A stretch of 64,000 bases of DNA from assembly GCF_004193775.1 (NCBI RefSeq), contig NC_041019.1, positions 34,844,827 through 34,908,826 on the forward strand, written 5' to 3'. Below, one piece after another: positions 55,877 to 64,000 of this stretch (within the stretch, counting starts at the first letter, position 1; the number at the start of each line of letters is the position of its first letter). The notes beneath the pieces were generated by a model. That model searched no databases. It saw nothing but the letters and a program-made list of their open reading frames with translations, and was not told where the DNA came from. Origin of the DNA: Glycine soja. Taxonomy: Eukaryota; Streptophyta; Magnoliopsida; Fabales; Fabaceae. A program made the translations under genes and the position numbers.

Positions 55877-56049
55877 GTCTATACCGCTGATTCAATGTAA
55901 TTAGAGCCTATAGATTTCCTTTCTCTTTTGTTTTTTGAAACCTACCTTATTAAATAAAACAAAGAGATCTTGTTTCATTTGTTCTTGCAATTCCACCTTT
56001 TCTCATATCATTTTGCATGTTTTTGTTTCTTTTGTCTTGTTTGGTATAG
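55856..56049 (+). other. Possible intron between protease and RT in element B
   Basis: A GTATGATAAG donor-like word at 55856, T-rich interior and TTTGGTATAG acceptor at 56040-56049. The following exon starts ATATGAGGGTCG. With this donor the phase does not match the RT frame, so another donor may be used. The homologous A spacer is shorter. Confidence 0.4.
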
Positions 56050-57690
56050 ATATGAGGGTCGATTCTTTGAGGATCCTAACAACGAGGGTTTGACAATCGA
56101 TTAAGATCGAGATATAAGCCAAACGATAAACGAGGAAGAGGAAGAGGACGTCCTTTCACCAGAGTTGGAGAGGTTGGTCGCTCAGGAAGAACGTGAAATA
56201 AAGCCTCACCAAGAAGAAACCGAATTGGTAAACTTAGGGACCACGGAGGAAAAGAAAGAAGTAAAAGTAGGAACCGGTATGACCGCGCCTATCCGCCAAG
56301 GCTTGATAACCCTTCTTGAAGAGTATCAAGATGTCTTTGCATGGTCATATCAAGACATGCCCGTCTGGATTCCGACATTGTGCAGCATAAGTTGCCTTTG
56401 AATCCTGGGTATTCCCCGGTTAAGCAAAAGTTACGAAGAATGAGACCCGAGATGTCTTTAAAAATTAAAGAAGAAGTAAGGAAGCAATTTGATGCAGGGT
56501 TCTTAGCTGTAGCTCGGTACCCAGAGTGGGTGGCCAAGATTGTCCCAGTCCCGAAAAAGGACGGCAAGGTTCGAATGTGTGTAGACTACCGGGACTTGAA
56601 CCGAGCCAGTCCTAAAGACAATTTCCCCTGCCACACATTGATATATTGGTAGATAATACAGCCAAGTTCGCCCTTTTCTCATTTATGGATGGTTTCTCGG
56701 GGTATAATCAAATAAAGATGGCACCCGAAGATGTAGAGAAGATCACTTTCGTCACCCTATGGGGGACGTTTTGCTATAAAGTGATGGCCTTCGGGCTGAA
56801 AAATGCTGGGGCAACCTATCAGCGTGCCATGGTGGCGTTGTTCCATGATATGATGCATAAGGAAATAGAGGTCTACGTAGATGACATGATTGCCAAGTCT
56901 CGAACTGAGGACGAACACCTTGTCAATCTGCGTAAGCTGTTTGGAAGGTTACGGAAATACCAACTAAAACTAAACCCAACCAAATGCATCTTCGGGGTAA
57001 AGTCAGGGAAGTTGCTAGGATTTATCGTAAGTCAGAAAAGGATAGAGATAGATCCTGAGAAAGTGAAGGCCATCCTTGAAATGCCAGAACCACGCACGGA
57101 GAAGCAGGTTCGGGGGTTCTTGGGCAGGTTGAATTATATTGCGAGATTTATCTCGCAACTCACCCCTACCTGTGAGCCCATTTTCAAGCTATTACGTAAG
57201 AACCAGGCGGTCCTATGGAACAGTGACTGCCAAGAGGCCTTCGAGAAGATCAAACAGAGTCTCGCGAACCCCCCAGTGCTCATGCCACCTGTAACAGGAA
57301 GACCTCTTTTCCTGTACATGACCGTGTTGGACGAGTCTATGGGGTGCGTGTTGGGTCAGCACGATGATTCTAGGAAAAAGGAGCAAGCCATCTACTATCT
57401 AAGCAAGAAGTTTGCCGCATGTGAGATGAATTACTCAATGCTGGAAAGGACGTGTTGTGCTCTAGTATGGGCATCACATCGGCTTAGGCAGTACATGCTC
57501 AGCCATACCACGTGGCTTATCTCCAAAATGGATCCCGTGAAATACATCTTTGAGAAACCAGCCCTCACGGGACGAATCGCTAGGTGGCAGGTACTATTAT
57601 CTGAATTCGATATCGTTTACGTCACCCAAAAGGCGGTAAAGGGAAGTGCCTTAGAGAATTATTTGGCCCAGCAACCCCTCTAGGATTATC
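56050..57690 (+). pseudogene. Element B reverse transcriptase and RNase H
   Basis: Linker with in-frame TAA after LTID (about 56103), then frame 2 to about 56360, frame 1 to about 56630 and frame 0 onward: two one-base deletions relative to A (near 56360 and 56630). RT motifs: VPKKDGKVRMCVDYRDLN, FMDGFSGYNQIKMAPED and YVDD with Asp codons at 56880 and 56883. The thumb (QVRGFLGRLNYIARFISQLT) and RNase H (LYMTVLDESMGCVLG, CALVWASHRLRQYM) are intact in frame, then TAG at 57681. Confidence 0.88.
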
Positions 57691-57695
57691 GGCCG

Positions 57696-58040
57696 ATGCA
57701 CCCCGAGTTCCTAGATGAAGATATCATGGCCCTGTTCGAAGAGAAGCGGACGCACGAGGACATAGACAAATGGATTGTTTGCTTCGATGGGGCATCTAAC
57801 GCTTTGGGCCACGGAGTAGGGGCAGTCCTGGTATCCCCGGATGATCAGTGTATTCCTTTCATGGCTAGGCTAGGTTTTGATTGTACCAACAATATGGCCG
57901 AGTACGAAGCATGCGCCCTTGGGGTTCAGGCGGCCATTGATTTTGATGTAAAACTACTCAGGGTGTATGGAGACTCAGCTTTGGTGATACGCCAGTTGAA
58001 AGGAGAATGGGAAACTAGGGATCCGAAGTTGATACCCTAT
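57696..58040 (+). pseudogene. Element B archaeal RNase H, truncated by element C
   Basis: Contains CFDGASN, NNMAEYEACALG and VYGDSALVIRQLKGEWETRD, carrying the first three catalytic acids. After PKLIPY the sequence changes at 58041 to the minus-strand LTR of element C; the last catalytic Asp region is beyond the window. Confidence 0.88.
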
Positions 58041-59936
58041 TGTCGCAACCTACCCTTCGGCGGGAGGGCGACGCGTGACTCGCGGGATGCGTGTTCCACG
58101 AAAGGAATACGCGCGGAGTCGCCACCAACGTTTATTTGAGGAAAACGTCGGAAAAACCGGAAAAGACGCGATCTACGAACTTTTTAGTGAAAGGTTCGGG
58201 AGTTGTATTTACGCACGGGGAAGGTATTAGCACCCCACACGCCCGTCCCAAGGGACGACAGCCTTTAATCGAATGTGCAAACATGACTTTGATTTTTATG
58301 TTCCCTTTTATGTTCTTATATCCTTTATACCCTTTTTATATTTTTTCTTTTTTATGGTCGACAAGGGTGTTTCCCTTTGCTCCTACGTATTCCTCAATTT
58401 GGGATGAGAAAATCAGACCTACGTAGTTCTTTCGGAACAAAGTGTTTGGTTAAGTTTGTTTTTGTCTTTTTTGCAAAATATGTTTTTATTGAACAAAAAG
58501 GTCATTTGAGGTGTTGGACCATTAAACGGTCTTTTGATTTTGAAAGGAGAGAAACGTTAAGGCATTGGACCATTAACGATCTCTTTGGGGTGGTCGACAA
58601 AAGCGGGGCTTTTGCTCCTACGTATCCTCAATGAGGAACTCAGACCTACGTAGTTCTTTCTTATCAAGTGATTCTTTTTTGCTCAAGTGGTGATCATTTT
58701 AAGGCGTTGGACCTTAAAAATGATCCATTTTACTTAGTGAGAAAATGAAATGACGAACTTCAAAAGCCTATTTTTGTGGACGAGCTTGACTAGGCGAGTT
58801 GATTTTAGCCTTAGTTTCACTTTAGTTATTAATCAATTCGATTAAGAATGAGAAATCCCAAAGAGAAAACGTCCGATTGATTTTCCGCTTTATTCTACTA
58901 AAAGATGTCTTTTTGATTATTATATTATTTTTTACCTCTTTTTGATTTCCAACGTGGTTACGGCACGACCGAACGGTCGGAATTGATTTTAACCGAAGTT
59001 AACGGATAATGCAATTCAAATGTTCGGTGGAAATTTATTTTATTTTTAAGTTTAAGCGAGAAATGACTTAAGTAAAATGGCTTAAGCACGTCAACAGGGG
59101 GTATAAAAAGTAAACAAAACGAGAATCAAAATGCACGAAACACAATGTGGACCACTACGGGTACATAGAATGAATCGAAAAGCTTGGTTCGAGGTACTTA
59201 CCCGTTGAAGATCGAAGAACGATGAAGAACGGATGAAGAACGTCGAAGAACGGTTCAAACCTTTGCGAGATTCCTCACGGAAAACGTTACGGAAACGTTT
59301 CGGAAGCGCCTCGGCTTAGATTTTCTTCACGGAAACAATTTTTCCAAGCAAATTCCAAAGAGAGAGAAGTGCCTAAAGGGCTGGGATCCTTTTCTTCTTC
59401 ATTTTCTCCCCTATTTATAGCAAAATAGGGGAGATGCTTGCCGCCCAGCTCGCCCAGGCGAGCTCAGCTCGCCCAGGCGAGCAGGGTTGCTTCCTCCAGA
59501 AGCAACCGCCTTCTGGAGGAATCTTCTGGAGGGCCCAAATGGGCCTGGTTGCTATTTGCACCCCCATTTTTACCAAGTTCACCCCCTCTGCTGTTTTTTT
59601 GGTGATTCTTTTTTCGTAAAGTTACGGAAACTTACGAATTTCGTAACGATACTTGTTTTCTTTCCGTAATTGTTACGGAACCTTGCGGATTACATAATCA
59701 TCCCCTTTTTGACTTACGGAATGTTACGGAACCTCACTTAATTATGCAACGACGCTTCCTTTCGATTTCCGGTGTGTCACGGAAACTTACGGATTGTGCA
59801 CCAATATTTTTTGGTTTTCCGGCATGTCCTGAAATTTCACAAATTGCCTAATGATGGGTGCCAAGCACCTCACGAGGACCAAAGAATGGTCGCACGTCAT
59901 CGAGCAAAGGTTCCCGGACGAAATTAGGGTATGACA
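58041..59936 (-). repeat. Element C 3' LTR (1896 bp)
   Basis: On the plus strand it runs TGTCGCAACC to AGGGTATGACA, the inverted family termini. It contains inverted GCTCGCCCAGGCGAGC copies near 59450-59480, CTATTTATAGC (TATA on minus) near 59411-59421 and the GGTAAGTACC donor word (minus strand, about 59196-59202). It is about 300 bp longer than A's LTRs because of an expanded U5. Confidence 0.9.
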
Positions 59937-60340
59937 GTTGCCCCTCTTTACTTGTCTTTTATTGGAGATAAAAGAAAAGTAAAGATAAGACACTAATTTC
60001 GCTCCTCTCGACTTGGCGAGAGTCGCGGGTGACCATAAAAATCTCCACATGCCAATGACTTGTTGTCCCCCAAAATTTCACAAATTGCCTAATGACGGGC
60101 GCCAAGCACCTCACAAGGACCAAAGAATGGTCGCATGTCATCAAGCAAAGGTACCCGAAAATCAGTGTATGACACTAATTTCGCTCCTCTCGGTTGACGA
60201 GAGTCGCGGGTGACCGTGACTTGTCGTTCCTAGGATTTCACAAATTGCCTGATGATGGATGCCAAGCACCTCACAAGGACCAAAGAATGGTCGCATGTCA
60301 TCAAGCAAAGGTCCCCGAAAATCAGTGTATGACACTAATT
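59825..60340. repeat. Repeated LTR terminus in element C
   Basis: The terminal 110 bp or so of the LTR (TTTCACAAATTGCCTAATGA ... GCAAAGG ... GTATGACA, 59833-59936) recurs at about 60074-60174 and 60235-60334, each followed by CACTAATTTCGCTCCTCTCG. Copies 2 and 3 lie inside the element beyond the polypurine tract and lack it. Spacing is 182 then 160 bp. Confidence 0.82.
59937..59951 (-). other. Element C polypurine tract
   Basis: The reverse complement reads GTAAAGAGGGGCAAC, identical to that of A, immediately before the LTR. Confidence 0.85.
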
Positions 60341-60479
60341 TCGCTCCTCTCGGCTGACGAGAGTCGCGGGTGACCATGAAATTTCCACATGTAAATGACT
60401 TTGTTGTCCCCGGAGGAACAAAAGGTGCAGAAGACTGTGTCAGCCTCTGCATGCTATCAAGCGTTCTGTCTTACAGATA

Positions 60480-61737
60480 GCAAAAGAATGGGTGCGAATA
60501 ACCATAAGGTATCTCCGCGTATCTTGGGTGCAGAATGACCAAACTTGGTCTCTGCTTGTCATCGGGCCCGCCGCCTCTGGATGACAAAAGGGTGCGGATA
60601 ACCGTAAAGTATCTCCGCGTATCTTGGGTGCAGAATGACCAAACTTGGTCTCTGCTTGCCATCGGACACAACTGTGTCTGCCTAGCAAAGGGGTGCAGAT
60701 AACCGTAAGGTATCTCCGCGTATCTTGGGTGCAGAATGACCAAACTTGGTCTCTGCTTGCCATCGGACACAACTGTGTCTGCCTAGCAAAGGGGTGCAGA
60801 TAACCGTAAGGTATCTCCGCGTATCTTGGGTGCAGAATGACCAAACTTGGTCTCTGCTTGCCATCGGACACAACTGTGTCTGCCTAGCAAAGGGGTGCAG
60901 ATAACCGTAAGGTATCTCCGCGTATCTTGGGTGCAGAATGACCAAACTTAGTCTCTGCGTGCCATCGGACAACAACTGTGTCTAAATAGCAAAGGGGTGC
61001 GGATAACCGTAAGGTATCTCCGCGTATCTTGGGTGCAGAATGACCAAACTTAGTCTCTGCGTGCCATCGGACAACAACTGTGTCTAAATAGCAAAGGGGT
61101 GCGGATAACCGTAAGGTATCTCCGCGTATCTTGGGTGCAGAATGACCAAACTTAGTCTCTGCGTGCCATCGGACAACAACTGTGTCTAAATAGCAAAGGG
61201 GTGCGGATAACCGTAAGGTATCTCCGCGTATCTTTGGTGCAGAATGACCAAACTTAGTCTCTGCGTGCCATCGGACAACAACTGTGTCTAAATAGCAAAG
61301 GGGTGCGGATAACCGTAAGGTATCTCCGCGTATCTTGGGTGCAGAATGACCAAACTTAGTCTCTGCGTGCCATCGGACAACAACTGTGTCTAAATAGCAA
61401 AGGGGTGCGGATAACCGTAAGGTATCTCCGCGTATCTTGGGTGCAGAATGACCAAACTTAGTCTCTGCGTGCCATCGGACAACAACTGTGTCTAAATAGC
61501 AAAGGGGTGCGGATAACCGTAAGGTATCTCCGCGTATCTTTGGTGCAGAATGACCAAACTTAGTCTCTGCGTGCCATCGGACAACAACTGTGTCTAAATA
61601 GCAAAGGGGTGCGGATAACCGTAAGGTATCTCCGCGTATCTTTGGTGCAGAATGACCAAACTTAGTCTCTGCGTGCCATCGGACAACAACTGTGTCTAAA
61701 TAGCAAAGGGGTGCGGATAACCGTAAGGTGTCTCCGC
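60480..61737. repeat. 101/102-bp tandem array, about 12 units
   Basis: Unit: GCAAAGGGGTGCGGATAACC ... TATCTCCGCGTATCTT ... GCAGAATGACCAAACTTAG ... CATCGGACAACAACTGTGTC. Unit starts are near 60480, 60584, 60685, 60786, 60887, 60989, 61091, 61193, 61295, 61397, 61499, 61601 and a partial at 61703. The first units differ (101 bp, CCTAGC variant); the last seven are almost identical at 102 bp. It lies between the extra ORF and polypurine tract, the same place as A's 117-bp array, with unrelated sequence. Confidence 0.93.
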
Positions 61738-63665
61738 GGGCTACCAGCTCTTGAGTCATGGCAACAAAAGGCGGTGTGGTCGACAAAAGCGAGGCTCTTG
61801 CTCCTACGTATCCTCCAATGAGGAACTCAGACCTACGTAGTTCTGGATAACTTGTGAGACTTGAAAAAGTCTCGGTGTTTTCTCCACTAAAATGCAAACA
61901 TGTTTTAGCAAAGAGACAAATATTCCAACTGATTTTAGAGCAGCATATGATTTGAGTGACAAATAATGCGCCTACCAGGGAAGGAGAGTCTGCTGATGGG
62001 ATCCCCCATAACCATAAATGAGATCTTGGATGTTAGCATTTCGTTTCTAAATGACCATTTAGAGGAAACGCTGGGTTCGACAAAAATAGAAGAAATCCAC
62101 TCAAAGTGTATCAATCTCGCACAGGTAAGTGTTTCATCCTAATTCCGAACCATAGATATGTCATGACTTGACTTTGCAAATTATTTCCTATCAAATCAAA
62201 AATTACATGCGTGATCATGGATCAATAGGGCTTCCCTTGGGAATGGGTTCTTTTGATGGTTTCTTCTTTCGGTTTTTATGTGTTTTTGGCTTTTGATTTT
62301 TCTGGCTTTTTCTTTTTTCTGTTTTTTTTTGTTTAGTGCGGGGCGAGGAAAAAAGGGTCGCTAGCGCACGGGATTTTGGTTGGTAATTAAAGGGAGAAGA
62401 CCATTTTAGGTCGTGGTTTCCTTTCCTTCCTTTTTGTTCATTTGGTGACAATTCTGTACTGTTCAGATATTGTCTGGTCCAAAGACCTCTCTGCACATTT
62501 CTTCTGGTTTCTTTCGATCCTTGATCAGGAGCTTTCTTTCCTTCTTCTTCTTCCTTTTTTACTTTCTCCCATTCTTTGATTGGGAATTTTCCTTTCTTTT
62601 CTTTTTGCTTTCTCCCACTCTTTGATTGGGGAATTTTCCTTCTTTTCCTTTTTTTTTGCTTTCTCCCACTCTTTGATTGGGGAATTTTCCTTCATTTCTT
62701 TTTTGCTTTCATTGGGAATTTTCCTTCTCTTTTTCTTTGATTGGAAATTTCCCCTCTATTCTTTTTTTGCTTCCGAGGGATTGGCATCCTCACCCTGGGT
62801 CAAGGTTTATGGTGAGTCAGGATTTTGGCTCAAAGCTTGTAGAATGGCTAGACATGATACATGTCAGGGTTTGGTTTGGTTCAAGGATAAAAGGGATGCC
62901 CCACATTATTTCCATGGCACAAATGCAAAAATGATGATTTGGAAACTTTATGCAAAACTGGTCATGCATGCACCTATGCGGACACTCAAGTGTCAAATTT
63001 TTATGGTCATGTGATGCTAGGGCTCAGGATTCATTTCCTCTATTTTAATCAACCCAATGTTTCCAAAATATGTTCTTTTATCAATTTGTGCATTCATCCG
63101 AGTCCATTTCGGGCGTCCGGGGAAATTTCACAGCATTCACCCTTCAGGTGTAGACACATTTTCCAAAAATTGGTTATGATCAACGAACTTTTTCAAAGAA
63201 AAGTTGGAAATCGTCTCTTTTCAAAAGCATGCTGTTTTTTAGCTAGACAACCTATTTTTTCCTTTTTTCTACCTTTTTCCTTACTTGCCCTTCTTCCCCT
63301 ATTTGCCCTCTTTTTCTTTTCACTTTCTTTTCTTTTCTATTTCATTTTCTTTCCTTTTCTATTTCATTTTCTTTCCTTTTCTATTTCATTTTTATCATGA
63401 TTTTTTGTTTATTTTTACATATATACTTTTGGACGATGTTCCTAAACGAAGAACTCTACACGGTTCCAGAATTTCAAACATCATCGATAGTAATGATATA
63501 TAAATACTAACGCACCAATCTAAACAAAAATGAATGCGCTGTACAAATGACAATCGAAACAACAAAAACAAACGTTAGTCTCTCAAGTCAAAACAATAAC
63601 ATAGAATAATAAAAAAAAATGACAAAAGAAATATGAAAGAAGACATGAATCTGGGGATCTCCCAG
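61738..63665 (-). other. Element C non-coding 3' region
   Basis: At 61779-61845 it carries a copy of an LTR U5 segment (GGTCGACAAAAGC ... CTCAGACCTACGTAGTTCT, also at 58590-58660). A TTTGATTGGGGAATTTTCC-type repeat occurs at 62570-62760, with further T-rich tracts. No coding evidence. Confidence 0.55.
62570..62760. repeat. Short tandem repeat, unit about 55 bp
   Basis: Three to four copies of CTCCCACTCTTTGATTGGGG followed by AATTTTCCTTC and T-rich sequence; later units are shortened. Confidence 0.7.
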
Positions 63666-64000
63666 TCACGTGTCTCCACTCCCTCCCAAGAAGTCAAGCA
63701 AATCAGCCATCTCCTCATCCTCGTGGGCTTCTTCTCCATCGCCGGGAGCTTCTGGGGGTGTCCCTCCTGCTTGGGCCTCGGGCCAATCTCCGGGCCATGC
63801 AACCTCTGCCCTGAACTGGTCTGGAGTAGGGCATGAAAAAGGAGCGAAGCCCTGGCTCTGCATGCTAAGGCTCATCTGGTACAGACAATCATGGGTCCGT
63901 ACATGTGCTCGGTGGTTGGCTGCCTGCTGGCGAACCAAATGTCGTAAATACTGCTCCATGTCGAATGCCCCAGCCTGGCCCGCCTGATGAGGTGGTGGGG
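63666..64000 (-). CDS. Element C extra 3' ORF, C-terminal part (partial)
   Basis: The minus-strand frame is open from the window end to TGA at 63666. It matches the C-terminus of A's extra ORF: MEQYLRHLVRQQAANH, FAPFSCPTPDQFRAEVAWP, then a Pro/Glu-rich acidic tail ending LLDFLGGSGDT. Here the QQ codons are CAG CAG where A has TAG TAG. The N-terminal part is outside the window. Same unknown family; probably an element-encoded accessory protein. Confidence 0.75.
   Translation of the reverse strand, partial: PPPHQAGQAGAFDMEQYLRHLVRQQAANHRAHVRTHDCLYQMSLSMQSQGFAPFSCPTPDQFRAEVAWPGDWPEAQAGGTPPEAPGDGEEAHEDEEMADLLDFLGGSGDT

Larger units (their letters stand above)
48141..58040 (+). mobile_element. 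Element B: 5' part of a Tat/Ogre-type retrotransposon, cut by element C
   Basis: 5' LTR 48141-49753, PBS, leader, intact ORF1, broken gag, protease/G-patch, possible intron, RT, RNase H and the first part of the archaeal RNase H. Element C's minus-strand LTR begins at 58041 in the middle of aRNH, so the rest of B lies beyond the window. It is a close relative of A over its whole length. Confidence 0.9.
58041..64000 (-). mobile_element. Element C: 3' part of a minus-strand element of the same family
   Basis: Read on the minus strand: extra 3' ORF (end of window to 63666), T/A-rich spacer, tandem arrays, polypurine tract and 3' LTR (59936 down to 58041). It is inserted in B's aRNH and is therefore younger than B. 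The target duplication would be the bases before 58041 (CCTAT), but the other end is outside the window. Confidence 0.88.

Noticed and set aside
60480..61737. CRISPR-like regular repeat array
   Set aside because: The units are head-to-tail with no variable spacers, in a plant retroelement; it is a satellite-like tandem repeat.
60884..61897. 337-codon minus-strand ORF with nine 34-residue repeats
   Set aside because: It is made entirely by the 102-bp tandem array (102 = 3 x 34); overlapping frames are open too, and no start context, domain or composition supports a protein.

Overview
The window is nuclear DNA of a flowering plant, most likely a legume and probably Glycine. The evidence is an intron-bearing plant ABCC transporter gene, a very AT-rich background, and several families of long, nested LTR retrotransposons. 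These include a Ty3/gypsy Tat/Ogre-type family with an extra ORF1 and an archaeal-type RNase H, and a SIRE-like solo LTR. Species assignment is inference from family resemblance; no database was searched.

Gene-bearing left part (1-20 kb). A complete 10-exon ABCC/MRP transporter gene lies at 122-5838. Its exons join in frame to 1500 codons. It is followed by a small intronless DnaJ-domain ORF (6998-7396) whose HPD motif has become QTD. Next is a decayed minus-strand Ty1/copia element (about 8068-13932), split by a 2850-bp solo LTR (8731-11580) with a perfect 5-bp target duplication (ATAGT). Beyond short tandem repeats and an AT-rich spacer lies a probable small membrane-protein gene (18972-19424).

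Retrotransposon right part (20.9-64 kb). At least five Ty3/gypsy insertions are present, four of them from one LTR family. (D) A minus-strand LTR at 22472-23968 carries a 195-bp inverted duplication of its promoter/leader region. (A) A nearly full-length element at 25761-44945 has its 5' LTR at 25761-27371, PBS, DUF7745-like ORF1, gag, retropepsin plus G-patch, RT, RNase H, archaeal RNase H, integrase, an extra 3' ORF resembling the plant 'transposase_32' family, a 117-bp tandem array, a nested 1.1-kb SIRE-like solo LTR (42154-43253), polypurine tract and 3' LTR (43360-44945). (E) A truncated gag fragment of a different Tat-type element lies at about 46.0-48.14 kb. (B) An element starting at 48141 interrupts E; it has an intact 622-codon ORF1. 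(C) A minus-strand element starting at 58041 interrupts B inside its archaeal RNase H; its 3' LTR is 58041-59936 and it runs past the window end.

Elements A and B share one architecture: LTR - PBS - ORF1 - gag/protease/G-patch - possible intron - RT/RNH/aRNH. The integrase and extra 3' ORF are seen in A, and the extra ORF also in C. Both A and B are inactive by sequence. Most premature stops in A are C-to-T or G-to-A changes, as expected from deamination of methylated cytosine. The most noteworthy structures are the divergent, promoter-bearing inverted repeat in LTR D, a conserved GTAAGT donor in the LTR leader, the LTR-like promoter module before the extra ORF, the G-patch next to the protease, and tandem arrays near the polypurine tract that in C copy the LTR terminus itself.
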